A stretch of 35,232 nucleotides of DNA from Halanaerobiales bacterium (GTDB taxonomy: Bacteria; Bacillota; Halanaerobiia; Halanaerobiales; M55B127), in assembly GCA_018334565.1 (NCBI GenBank), contig JAGXLU010000017.1, positions 1 through 35,232 of the forward strand, in the 5' to 3' direction. Each line of letters opens with the position of its first letter. The first letter of the stretch is position 1. Of the stretch, positions 1 to 8,668 are shown one piece after another. The notes beneath the pieces were generated by a model that worked only from the letters and a program-made list of their open reading frames with translations, had not been told where the DNA came from and made no database searches. The position numbers and the translations under genes are program-made.

Positions 1-2
1 GA

Positions 3-473
3 GAGGGTCCGCTTTATAATAGTTATCAAGATCTCGTTAAAAGTCTAGGTCTAGATAAGAGTATCTTTTTTATACCATTTAAAGAAAATCCCTTTCCTTA
101 TCTAAATCGAGCTAAATTATATATAAGCAGTTCATTATATGAAGGTTTGGCCAATGCCGTATTAGAAGCAATGGCCTGTGGTCTGCCAATTATAACTTCT
201 AACTGTCCAGGTGGGATTAAGGAAATTTTAAAAACCAATTTTAAAAAGATTAATATAGAAGATGATTATAAATTTGCTGAATATGGTATCGTCACAGATG
301 GTTTTTATAACAAAAAAGATACAGATAGATCAGAAAAGAAACTGGCTAAAGCGGTCATCTCCCTTTTAGATGACAAAAATCTATACGACCATTATCAAAA
401 ACAGTCTAAACTTAGGATTAAAAATTTCTCAAAGCAAAATATTTTAAAGGACTGGATTAAAATAATTGGTTGA
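3..473 (+). CDS. GT4-type glycosyltransferase, C-terminal part (5' end outside window)
   Basis: The reading frame is open from the left edge, so only the C-terminal ~156 residues are visible and the true start lies upstream. The fragment carries the end of a GT-B fold: SSLYEGLANAVLEAMACG is the E-x7-E donor-nucleotide motif typical of GT4 retaining glycosyltransferases, followed by P-I-I-T-S and a final helix. It probably transfers a nucleotide-activated sugar during assembly of a surface polysaccharide. The next gene, another GT4 enzyme, begins 18 bp after the stop, so the two are likely cotranscribed. Donor and acceptor sugars cannot be told from sequence. Confidence 0.88.
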   Translation, partial: EGPLYNSYQDLVKSLGLDKSIFFIPFKENPFPYLNRAKLYISSSLYEGLANAVLEAMACGLPIITSNCPGGIKEILKTNFKKINIEDDYKFAEYGIVTDGFYNKKDTDRSEKKLAKAVISLLDDKNLYDHYQKQSKLRIKNFSKQNILKDWIKIIG

Positions 474-491
474 AATACGGAGCTAACTATA

Positions 492-1625
492 ATGAAAAAT
501 AATCGTACAAAACTTAAAAAAATTAAAATATGTTTCTTGATTAACTGCTTTAGCCTGGGGGGAGCACAAACTTTTTTATACAATCTCATTAAAAATTTGG
601 ATAAAAAGCACTTTACTGTTACTGTGATTTCTATTAAAAAAGAAGGCCCTCTTTATAAAAAATTTAAAAAAATGCCGATTACTGTTTATTCATTAAATGT
701 GAACAGCAAAATGGACCTCCTTTCAATATTTAGATTATATAAATTATTAAAAATAATAAGTCCTGATATTTTACATACCCATCTATTTTATGCTCATTTG
801 ATGGGCCGATTGGTTTCTATATGCTTTGAATTTAAAACTATCAATACAATTCATAATACACTTCATTATGGAAAGATAAAGAAATTTCTAATCAAGATAA
901 CTGATTTTTTAACTGATCTTAATATTGTTATATGTCATAAAATCAAAAACATTATGATAGATGAAAAAATCAGTCGGAATGATAAAATTATTGTTATCTC
1001 AAATGGGGTAGATTTAAAACAATTTCGAACCAAGTTATTAAAAAAAGAAAAAGAAAAACTAATGAAGAAACTAAATATCAAGCGATATGATAAAGTCTTA
1101 TTAACAGTAGGCCGGTTAGAGAAACCGAAAGGTTATCAAAATTTACTTAAATCGGTTGCCCTCTTAAAAAAACACTATAATAATTTTATTTTGTTAATTG
1201 CTGGTGAAGGTAAAGACCGTGAAATAATTGAAAAACAAATTGAAACACATAATATTAAAAACAATGTTAAACTCCTCGGTCAAAGAGATGATGTCGATCA
1301 ATTACTTAAAATTAGTGATCTCTTTGTGATGAGCTCGCTTTGGGAAGGGCTACCCATTGCTCTCCTAGAAGCAATGGCATCCGGTTCAGTTATAATCTCA
1401 ACAGCTGTTGGAGGCATAAGTGAAGTCATCAAAAATTACGATAATGGTATATTAATCCAACCCAACTCACCTAAGAAAATGGCGGAAACTTTTTTAGAAG
1501 TCTTTAAAAAAGATAGTCCAGAGTTAATAAAAATGGGTAAAAATGCTCAAAAAACAATAGAAAATTACTATCAATTAAAGGATAAAATTTTTGAATATGA
1601 AAAGATATATTTATCTTTAAGATAA
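492..1625 (+). CDS. GT4-family glycosyltransferase
   Basis: A 377-residue protein of normal length for a GT-B glycosyltransferase. The N-terminal domain starts with KICFLINCFSLGGAQ, the glycine-rich acceptor-domain loop. The C-terminal domain has LLTVGRLEKPKG, then LLIAGEGKDR, then the donor-site motif SSLWEGLPIALLEAMASG (E-x7-E). No signal peptide or membrane segment is seen, so it should act at the cytoplasmic face of the membrane. GGAG about nine bases upstream supports this ATG. It sits between another glycosyltransferase and a flippase, which places it in a capsule, exopolysaccharide or wall-glycan cluster. The sugar is unknown. Confidence 0.9.
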   Translation: MKNNRTKLKKIKICFLINCFSLGGAQTFLYNLIKNLDKKHFTVTVISIKKEGPLYKKFKKMPITVYSLNVNSKMDLLSIFRLYKLLKIISPDILHTHLFYAHLMGRLVSICFEFKTINTIHNTLHYGKIKKFLIKITDFLTDLNIVICHKIKNIMIDEKISRNDKIIVISNGVDLKQFRTKLLKKEKEKLMKKLNIKRYDKVLLTVGRLEKPKGYQNLLKSVALLKKHYNNFILLIAGEGKDREIIEKQIETHNIKNNVKLLGQRDDVDQLLKISDLFVMSSLWEGLPIALLEAMASGSVIISTAVGGISEVIKNYDNGILIQPNSPKKMAETFLEVFKKDSPELIKMGKNAQKTIENYYQLKDKIFEYEKIYLSLR

Positions 1626-1697
1626 TTTCAAATACTAATTTATTATGGTAGCTATAAGTTATATTAAATCCTTTCTGGTAAAAAAAGTGGTGGTGAA

Positions 1698-3188
1698 ATG
1701 ATAGATAGAGAGTTAAAAGACATCACAAAAAAATCAGCTTTTGTTTTTTTGGGGAGAATCTTCGGCTCAATTATGGGGTTTTTCTTCAGCCTGATTGCAG
1801 CCCGACTGATGGGGGCAGCTGTTTATGGTCAGATAGTATATGTAATGACAATTATTATTTTGCTGACTGTTATTACAAAACTGGGTTTATCGGAAGGCTT
1901 GGTTCAAAATATTTCAAAATTAACTACTGCCGGTAAATTAAAAAGAAGAAATAGTCTGATCAGTTTTTCAATACTCACGGTAGTTATTTCATCATCTTTT
2001 ATCGCAATTTTTATCTTTATTTTCAGTGATTTTATTGCCTTAAATATTTTAAATAAGAGTCAGCTTTCTAATCTGCTTAAAATAATGAGTCCTTTTTTGA
2101 TCATATTCTCCTTAGTTGAACTTTCTCCGGGTATTTATAGGGGTATAAAAGTTATAAGGCACCATGTAATAGGTAACAGCCTTATACTGACCTCCTTAAA
2201 ACTCATTTCCTTGATTATTACAGGTTATCTCGGTTATAGAATTAACGGTTTAATTTTCAGCTATTATATCTCATTTACATTTGCCTTAATTTATCTCTAT
2301 TATAAAATCTATAAACTAAATCTTTTAGGAACTATATCAAAAAAAGAAATAAGCTCATATAAAAATTTACTTATCTTTTCATATCCTCTTTTTATGTCCG
2401 GTTTGCTCCATTTTTTTATTGCCAGAATTGATATATTTATGATCGGATATTTTTTGAATTCTTCTGATGTAGGAATATATACGATCGCTTTAAAGGTGGG
2501 TACATTAATTAACTTTATGCTTTTTTCTTTTAACACAATCTTTGCTCCAAACATCGCCTCTTTATTTTATAATAACCAATTAGAAAAATTAAAGAGCTTA
2601 TACCAGGTTATCACCAAGTGGATATTTACTCTAAACATTTTCGTATTTGCATTAATTCTCTTATTAAGCAAAGAAATTATGACTGTGTTTGGATCTGAAT
2701 TTATTATTGGTTCAGCTGCTCTAATTTTGATCTCCATCGGCCAGTTATTCAATGCTGCAGTGGGAACTGCCGGTTCAGTTAACGTGATGACCGGTTATCC
2801 AAAATCAGAACTATATATCAGTATCATTGTATTTGTTTTAAATATCTCTCTGAATTATTATTTAATACCGCGTTATGGAATAAACGGAGCTGCTTTTGCT
2901 TCCCTAATTTCAGTCAGCGTTATGAACTTAGCCCGACTATCTATACTCTATCTCAGGCTAAAATTCCTCCCCTATACAAGGGGTTATTTGAACGTAATAT
3001 ATTCAGCCTTTGCTGCTTATCTTATCTGTTTTGTAATAAAGAAATATATCTCTCTCAATTATTTGATTATGATTATCACAGTTGGATTAATATTTTTATT
3101 GATCTTTACTACTTTAAATTATATTTTTGGATTAGAAGAGGCTGATAAAATGATATTTAAAGCAATTAAAAGAAAACTATTGGGTTAA
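1698..3188 (+). CDS. Wzx-like polysaccharide flippase (MOP superfamily)
   Basis: A 496-residue, very hydrophobic protein with about 12-14 predicted membrane helices, the usual size for Wzx/RfbX-type oligosaccharide flippases. The N-terminus (KKSAFVFLGRIFGSIMGFFF, then ARLMGAAVYGQIVYV) is characteristic of the polysaccharide-synthesis branch of the MOP superfamily. The C-terminal half has the usual GYPKSELY and RYGINGAAFASLIS segments. It would move a lipid-linked sugar repeat unit across the cytoplasmic membrane for the neighbouring glycosyltransferases. The ATG follows a GGTGGTG ribosome binding site. A peptidoglycan or teichoic precursor flippase is possible but less likely in this setting. 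Confidence 0.9.
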   Translation: MIDRELKDITKKSAFVFLGRIFGSIMGFFFSLIAARLMGAAVYGQIVYVMTIIILLTVITKLGLSEGLVQNISKLTTAGKLKRRNSLISFSILTVVISSSFIAIFIFIFSDFIALNILNKSQLSNLLKIMSPFLIIFSLVELSPGIYRGIKVIRHHVIGNSLILTSLKLISLIITGYLGYRINGLIFSYYISFTFALIYLYYKIYKLNLLGTISKKEISSYKNLLIFSYPLFMSGLLHFFIARIDIFMIGYFLNSSDVGIYTIALKVGTLINFMLFSFNTIFAPNIASLFYNNQLEKLKSLYQVITKWIFTLNIFVFALILLLSKEIMTVFGSEFIIGSAALILISIGQLFNAAVGTAGSVNVMTGYPKSELYISIIVFVLNISLNYYLIPRYGINGAAFASLISVSVMNLARLSILYLRLKFLPYTRGYLNVIYSAFAAYLICFVIKKYISLNYLIMIITVGLIFLLIFTTLNYIFGLEEADKMIFKAIKRKLLG

Positions 3189-3205
3189 TAAAAAGGAGAA
3201 AATCT

Positions 3206-4327
3206 ATGAAATTTAAAAATAATTGGCTCAATAAAAAATTAAATTATTTTAGATATCTTTTAAAGCCAAATCGTATTAATACTAACCTGGAAAAAAAAGA
3301 TCTTAAAGAAGCCACTCCTATAATACTACCAACAGAAGTAAAAAGATATTTCAAAAAATATAAAATAGCTTTGGTTAAAGATACAGATCCCAAACCTTAT
3401 TACACCAAATTTGAAAGATTTTTAAAAAATAATGATCTTGATTTTGAATATTATAATATATTCGATTCCACCTGGCAAAAAAAAGCTGATCAATTTGATA
3501 TTATTATCTGGAGACCAATGTCATATTACTGGGAAATTCAGTCAGCCAGAGAAAAAATATTTTTTTTAAATCATTTTTTAAATAAAATAACAATGCCTTC
3601 CTTACCAGAAATCATGCTTTATGAAAATAAAGCCATCCAGTATTATTTATTAAAAAATAAGGGTTACCCTCTGATTAATACCTTTAACTCGTATGATTAT
3701 GATGAATGCCTTAAATATATTGAAAGTTGCGATTATCCACTTGTTTCCAAAACAAAATTGAGTTCTGGTTCCAGTGATATTACTCTGCTGAAAAATAAAA
3801 GCGGGGCAAAAAGACTAATTAATAAGGTGTTTAAGACAGGCCAAAGCACATACTGGCCCTTTTTAAAACAGAAAAATTATATTATATTTCAAGATTATTT
3901 AAAAAATTATGGCTATGATCTCAGGATTATTGTCATAGATAGTCAACATATTTTCGGGTATTACCGACATCCAAAAAAAGGTGATTTCAGGGCATCCGGA
4001 TCAGGTATTATCATCAAACAAGTTTTACCTATCAAGGCCGTGGAAATAGCATTCCAATTATTCAAAGACCTTGATTTCAATATTATAGCTGTAGATTTCC
4101 TCAAAGCAAAAAAAGATGATAATTATTATATATCAGAGTTGTCCTTTTTTGTAGACGTGATAACCTGTATCCAGGCCGAAAAAGAAGATATAGCAGGCCG
4201 TTATATCTTTAATCAAAAAGAAGACCGCCTGGAATTCAAAGAGGGTAAGTTCTGGCTTCAGGAACTAATCTTAAATAACTTTTTTATAAATCATTATCAA
4301 AAAGACCAGGGTGAAAAGGATGAATAA
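3206..4327 (+). CDS. ATP-grasp domain protein in glycan cluster
   Basis: A 373-residue soluble protein. After a ~55-residue lead-in comes KIALVKDTDPKPYY, a pre-ATP-grasp domain, then LPEIMLYENKAIQYYLLKNKG, where RimK/ATP-grasp enzymes have their 'N-K' helix. YPLVSKTKLSSGSSDITLL fits the ATP-binding lysine and glycine-rich loop; DYLKNYGYDLRIIVI and IIAVDFL resemble the strands that carry the D-x-R and metal-binding residues. ATP-grasp enzymes of this type ligate a carboxylate to an amine through an acyl phosphate. In this cluster it may add an amino acid or similar group to a glycan, which is inference. AAGGAG precedes the ATG, and its end overlaps the next gene by 8 bp. Confidence 0.75.
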   Translation: MKFKNNWLNKKLNYFRYLLKPNRINTNLEKKDLKEATPIILPTEVKRYFKKYKIALVKDTDPKPYYTKFERFLKNNDLDFEYYNIFDSTWQKKADQFDIIIWRPMSYYWEIQSAREKIFFLNHFLNKITMPSLPEIMLYENKAIQYYLLKNKGYPLINTFNSYDYDECLKYIESCDYPLVSKTKLSSGSSDITLLKNKSGAKRLINKVFKTGQSTYWPFLKQKNYIIFQDYLKNYGYDLRIIVIDSQHIFGYYRHPKKGDFRASGSGIIIKQVLPIKAVEIAFQLFKDLDFNIIAVDFLKAKKDDNYYISELSFFVDVITCIQAEKEDIAGRYIFNQKEDRLEFKEGKFWLQELILNNFFINHYQKDQGEKDE

Positions 4328-5483
4328 AAAGATAAGAGTACTTCATATTATAACTCGGTTGGCCGGCGGTGGAGCAGATGAAAACACCATATATACAGTT
4401 CAAGAACTAAACAAAAAAAGATACAGGGTTGATCTGATGACAGGTATAGAAAACTTAGATATTATGATTGATAATCTTAAGTTAAATGAAGATTCAAAAC
4501 TGTATGTGATTGATAAGATGGTTAGAAATGTTTCGCCTTTAAAAGACATTTTAGCCCTTAATCAAATCTATAAAATTATCAAGATGAATAATTATGATAT
4601 AGTTCATACCCATATCGCAAAGGCAGGTGTATTGGGAAGAACTGCTGCTAAATTGGCCGCTGTGCCTCATATCATACACAGTTTACACGGTATCACTTTC
4701 CCTAAGACTATTCACCCTTTTAAAAGAATTTTTTACTTACTTGTTGAACGTTTTTGTGCCCTTTATACAGATTATTTTTTAGCTGTAGGAGATGATATAA
4801 AAGAAAAATACATCAAAGCTAAGGTAGGTAAACCCAATCAATACAGGGTTATATATAGTGGTATGGATCTGGATAAATTTATTAGAGCAGCTAATTATGA
4901 ACAGAAGATGATAAATAAAATAAAAGATGAATTCTCTATTGACCACGATAAATTGATAATCGGATGTGTTGCTGCCCTGGAGAAACGGAAAGGGCATCAA
5001 TATTTGTTTAAAGTATTTAAAAGACTTAAGGAAAAACATGATAATATAATGCTCTTAGTTGTGGGAAGAGGAGAAAGAAAAGAATATTTAAGTAATCTGG
5101 CCAACGAATTGGGCTTAACTAAAGATATAGTCTTTACCGGGTACAGAAATAATATAGAAAATATCTTTGCTGTTATTGATATAAAGGTACTCACTTCTTT
5201 TTGGGAAGGTTTACCCCGTGTTTTAATACAAGCCGCCGCAATGAAAATACCGATAGTCAGTTTTGCAGTAGAAGGGGTCAGTGAGATCGTTAAAGACGGT
5301 AAAAACGGTTATATTATAGATATCTATGATACAAAAGATTTTTATGAAAAATTATCAGCTTTGATCAAAGATCCAAACCTTCGAAAAATAATGGGTGAAA
5401 ATCAAGTTTTCGATATTAAAGAAAAATGGAGTTATCAACAGATGGTCAAAAAGATAGACCATTTTTACAGACAACTTCTTTGA
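4320..5483 (+). CDS. GT4-family glycosyltransferase
   Basis: A 387-residue GT-B glycosyltransferase. The N-terminus has VLHIITRLAGGGADENT, the acceptor-side glycine loop; the C-terminal half has GCVAALEKRKGHQYL, LLVVGRGERKEYL, GYRNNIENIF and the donor motif TSFWEGLPRVLIQAAAM, which keeps the first Glu of E-x7-E but has Gln-Ala where the second Glu is usual. An in-frame GTG lies 9 bp upstream, but AGGGTG is correctly spaced only for the ATG at 4320, so that start is used. It overlaps the preceding ATP-grasp gene by 8 bp, which implies translational coupling. It is the last gene of the glycan cluster. Confidence 0.9.
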   Translation: MNKKIRVLHIITRLAGGGADENTIYTVQELNKKRYRVDLMTGIENLDIMIDNLKLNEDSKLYVIDKMVRNVSPLKDILALNQIYKIIKMNNYDIVHTHIAKAGVLGRTAAKLAAVPHIIHSLHGITFPKTIHPFKRIFYLLVERFCALYTDYFLAVGDDIKEKYIKAKVGKPNQYRVIYSGMDLDKFIRAANYEQKMINKIKDEFSIDHDKLIIGCVAALEKRKGHQYLFKVFKRLKEKHDNIMLLVVGRGERKEYLSNLANELGLTKDIVFTGYRNNIENIFAVIDIKVLTSFWEGLPRVLIQAAAMKIPIVSFAVEGVSEIVKDGKNGYIIDIYDTKDFYEKLSALIKDPNLRKIMGENQVFDIKEKWSYQQMVKKIDHFYRQLL

Positions 5484-5565
5484 TAGATCATATGTATTTT
5501 TTATATAGAAAACAATTGTTTAATAAATATCTATTTTAAAATTAACATTTATATAATTTTATCGC

Positions 5566-5594
5566 TTGATTTTAAAAATATTTTTAGGTAAAAT
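5566..5594 (+). promoter_or_regulatory. Predicted sigma-A promoter for lysC-thrC
   Basis: TTGATT (5566-5571), 17-bp spacer, TAAAAT (5589-5594). It lies about 85 bp upstream of lysC in the 197-bp gap after the glycan cluster. The remaining leader shows no clear lysine-riboswitch or T-box features. Confidence 0.6.
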
Positions 5595-5680
5595 TAAGAA
5601 AATGATAAGAACTAAATTATGAATATGCAATGAGGATAATAACAACATAAATATATTAGCTGATGGAGTTGTTTTTTTAT

Positions 5681-6898
5681 ATGAGTTTAGTAGTACAAAA
5701 ATATGGCGGCACTTCACTTGCTACAGTTGAAAGAATAATAAATGTAGCAGAGCGGATTGTTAAAAAATATAACGAAGGTAATCAGCTGATAATCGTAGCA
5801 TCAGCCATGGGAGATACTACTAATCAGCTGGTAAAAAAAATGAATATGGTTTCAGATAATCCTACGCCAAGAGAGGCTGATATGCTCTTAACAACAGGTG
5901 AACAAATCTCAATTGCTCTTTTGACAATGGCCATTCAAAATTACGGTTGCCCGGCTATTTCTTTGACCGGTAGTCAAGCTTGTATCAAAACTGACGACAA
6001 ACATAATCGAGCAGTTATAAAAGATATAGATAATAAAAGGATTAAAAAAGAATTAAAAAAAGGCAAAATAGCCGTTATTGCAGGATTTCAGGGTATTAAC
6101 TCAAAAGAGGACTTCACAACTCTGGGAAGAGGGGGATCTGATACAACTACGATTGCTTTAATGGCTTCTCTAAAGGCAGATCGTTGTGAAATATATTCTG
6201 ATGTAGATGGTATCTATACAACAGATCCCAGAATACTGCCCAATGCAAAGAAACTTAATTTTATTTCCTATGATGAGATGCTGGAGCTGTCCAGTCTAGG
6301 AGCAGAAGTCTTACATCCACACGCTGTAGAACTAGCGAAACTATATAATTTAAAACTTTACATAGCTTCCAGTTTTAATAACAATAATGGTACAATTGTA
6401 AGAGGTGTTAAAAAAATGGAAAAAAAAAGAAATGTTACAGGGGTGGCCTGTGATTCTGACGTAATTAAGATAACAATCAAAAAAGTACCTGACAAACCAG
6501 GGATTGCTGGCAATATATTTACAAGACTGGCTGAACATAGAATCAATATTGATATGATTATCCAAAATCTTCAATATAATAATCTTAATGATATAAGTTT
6601 TACTATCCACAATAGTGACTTTAAAAAAGTTAAAGAGATCATTTATAATATTGCTAAAAATGTGGATTCCAGAGGGGTAGAAATAGATCAAGATGTGGCC
6701 AAAGTTTCAATTGTAGGGGCTGGTATGATCTCAACTCCTGGTATCGCAGCAGAAATGTTTCAAGCGATGGGAAAAGTTGATGTAAATATTCAAATGATAA
6801 CAAAATCCGAGATAAAGATATCCTGTTTGATCAAAGAAGATGGTGCAAAAAAAGCAGTTGAATCTATCCATAACCAGTTTAACTTAGGAGAATTATAA
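5681..6898 (+). CDS. lysC: Aspartate kinase (monofunctional, ACT-regulated)
   Basis: Catalyses L-aspartate + ATP to aspartyl-4-phosphate, the first step towards lysine, threonine and methionine. The start VVQKYGGTS is the family's K-[FY]-G-G-T-S signature. Further catalytic-domain motifs are LLTTGEQIS, GFQGI, TTLGRGGSDTTT and YSDVDGIYTTDPR. The C-terminal ~150 residues form two ACT domains (VPDKPGIAGNIFTRLAEH and VGAGMISTPGIAAEMFQAMG), so feedback control by an amino acid is expected. Its length of 405 residues is normal for the single-function enzyme. The frame extends six residues further upstream, but the ATG at 5681 matches the conserved N-terminus. Threonine synthase follows after 2 bp. 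No homoserine dehydrogenase or kinase is in the window. Confidence 0.96.
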   Translation: MSLVVQKYGGTSLATVERIINVAERIVKKYNEGNQLIIVASAMGDTTNQLVKKMNMVSDNPTPREADMLLTTGEQISIALLTMAIQNYGCPAISLTGSQACIKTDDKHNRAVIKDIDNKRIKKELKKGKIAVIAGFQGINSKEDFTTLGRGGSDTTTIALMASLKADRCEIYSDVDGIYTTDPRILPNAKKLNFISYDEMLELSSLGAEVLHPHAVELAKLYNLKLYIASSFNNNNGTIVRGVKKMEKKRNVTGVACDSDVIKITIKKVPDKPGIAGNIFTRLAEHRINIDMIIQNLQYNNLNDISFTIHNSDFKKVKEIIYNIAKNVDSRGVEIDQDVAKVSIVGAGMISTPGIAAEMFQAMGKVDVNIQMITKSEIKISCLIKEDGAKKAVESIHNQFNLGEL

Positions 6899-6900
6899 AT

Positions 6901-8394
6901 ATGAATTATATTAGCACAAGAGATAATCATTCACCGATTAGTGCAGCAGAAGCAATAAAATTGGGCATGGTACCTGAAGGTGGATTATTTGTTCCCTCTC
7001 ATATTCCAACCCTAAAAGAGGAAGATATTTTTGCTAAAAAAAATAATAGTTATCAGGATTTAGCTGTCTGGATTTTAAATTTATTTTTAAAAGATTTTAA
7101 ATCAAAAACAATAAAAGAGATAGTCAATCAGGCTTATTGTAAAAATAACTTTCCTTCTAAACAGATTACACCCTTAGTCAGGTTAAATAAGTATACATAT
7201 TTATTAATATTATGGAAGGGACCAACAGCTGCTTTTAAAGACCTCGCCTTACAGTTGCTCCCTTATCTATTAAAACAAGCTGTTTTAAAAACAGCTTTAA
7301 ATAAAGAAATAGTTATTCTTGTAGCCACCTCAGGTGATACCGGCAAAGCCGCTTTAGAAGGCTTTAAGGATGTTGAAGGTATAAGAATTATCGTATTTTT
7401 TCCAGACCAAGGGGTAAGTAAAATACAAAAGGATCAGATGCTGACCACTGGTGGCCAAAATACCTCAGTTGTAGCTATCCAGGGGAACTTTGATGACTGT
7501 CAAAGTGCTGTCAAAGAACTCTTCGCAGATCAGGACTTTAACAAATTATTGAAAATAAACGGCTATCAATTTTCATCTGCTAATTCTATTAACTGGGGAA
7601 GATTACTCCCCCAGATTGTATATTATTTTGCCGCTTATTTAAAACTGTTAAGAAATAATAATATTAAAAAAGGTGAAAATTTTAATATTGCTGTTCCTAC
7701 AGGAAATTTTGGTAATATTTTAGCCGCTTTTTATAGCTATAAAATGGGACTGCCTGTTAATAAGTTAATCTGTGCCTCTAATGAAAATAATGTTTTAACT
7801 GATTTTATAAAAACTGGAAGATACGATATAAAACGTGATTTTAAAAAAACGATAAGCCCCTCAATGGATATTTTAATATCCTCCAATCTGGAACGCTTTC
7901 TCTTTGAAATAACTGGTCATGATAGTACTAAAATAAAAAGATGGTATCACCAACTTGCGGATAAAAAAAGCTTTACAGTTGATCAAAAGACCCTTACTAA
8001 AATACAGAATTTATTTGTTGGTTACTACGCTAAAGAAAAAGAAGTCAAAAAAACTATTAAAAATACATATCACTATTATGACTACTTAATAGATCCTCAT
8101 ACAGGGGTTGGCCTTAGTTCATTAAATAAATACAGAAATAATAGCGGAGATTTAAATATAACTGTGCTTGCATCTACTGCAAATCCCTATAAATTCAGCA
8201 AGGCTGTTTTACATTCTATAAAAAAAGATTTGAATGAAAAAAATCAATACGAATTAATTGATAGGTTAAATGAACTAACAAAAATGAAAGTTCACCGTGG
8301 ATTAGCTGATTTAGAAACAAAAAAGATTCAACATAAAAAAAAGATTAATCTTAAAGATATTAAAGAGGAAATCAAAGATATTTTAAGTTTGTAA
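6901..8394 (+). CDS. thrC: Threonine synthase
   Basis: PLP enzyme converting O-phosphohomoserine and water to threonine and phosphate. The N-terminal STRDNHSPISAAEAIKLG and GLFVP motifs are the Thr_synth_N domain. GPTAAFKDLALQLL carries the PLP-binding lysine, and VATSGDTGKAALEGF is the phosphate-binding loop. SANSINWGRLLPQIVYYF and PTGNFGNILA are also typical. At 497 residues it belongs to the longer bacterial/fungal-type class. It starts 2 bp after lysC, so the two are translated from one message, a common arrangement for aspartate-family genes. No clear terminator follows. Confidence 0.95.
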   Translation: MNYISTRDNHSPISAAEAIKLGMVPEGGLFVPSHIPTLKEEDIFAKKNNSYQDLAVWILNLFLKDFKSKTIKEIVNQAYCKNNFPSKQITPLVRLNKYTYLLILWKGPTAAFKDLALQLLPYLLKQAVLKTALNKEIVILVATSGDTGKAALEGFKDVEGIRIIVFFPDQGVSKIQKDQMLTTGGQNTSVVAIQGNFDDCQSAVKELFADQDFNKLLKINGYQFSSANSINWGRLLPQIVYYFAAYLKLLRNNNIKKGENFNIAVPTGNFGNILAAFYSYKMGLPVNKLICASNENNVLTDFIKTGRYDIKRDFKKTISPSMDILISSNLERFLFEITGHDSTKIKRWYHQLADKKSFTVDQKTLTKIQNLFVGYYAKEKEVKKTIKNTYHYYDYLIDPHTGVGLSSLNKYRNNSGDLNITVLASTANPYKFSKAVLHSIKKDLNEKNQYELIDRLNELTKMKVHRGLADLETKKIQHKKKINLKDIKEEIKDILSL

Positions 8395-8589
8395 TGGACT
8401 AAAACATATAAATATCATTATTTAAAAACTGTATTATCCTTTATATAACTTGCGGTAATTTTAGATTTTTTTAATTATTAATCAAAAATTAATCCATCTT
8501 TGCAGTTTTTTAAAAATATTTTTTTATCAGCTAAATCTTAACTAGCCTGGCTGCAAACCATCCCTTAATTAAACTCTCTTATATATTTA

Positions 8590-8618
8590 TTGATATTATA
8601 GCTTTTTATATATATAAT
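8590..8618 (+). promoter_or_regulatory. Near-consensus sigma-A promoter for the TPR / PglY-PglZ unit
   Basis: TTGATA (8590-8595), 17-bp spacer, TATAAT (8613-8618), about 50 bp upstream of the TPR gene. It is one of the best promoter matches in the window and suggests constitutive expression independent of lysC-thrC. The rest of the 274-bp gap (8395-8668) is AT-rich; no RNA structure or ORF was recognised in it. Confidence 0.7.
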
Positions 8619-8668
8619 AATAACAAAGAAATTATACATTTAGTATTAATATAAATGGGGTTTTAAAA

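Noticed and set aside
5595-5680. A threonine/lysine leader peptide or riboswitch ahead of lysC
   Set aside because: A tiny ORF (ATG at 5602, six codons) contains only single Thr and Lys codons, and no terminator/antiterminator pair or lysine-riboswitch motif is visible.
6350-6691. A 113-residue minus-strand open frame inside lysC
   Set aside because: It is the shadow of the aspartate kinase ACT-domain coding sequence; its translation has no recognisable features and no suitable ribosome binding site.
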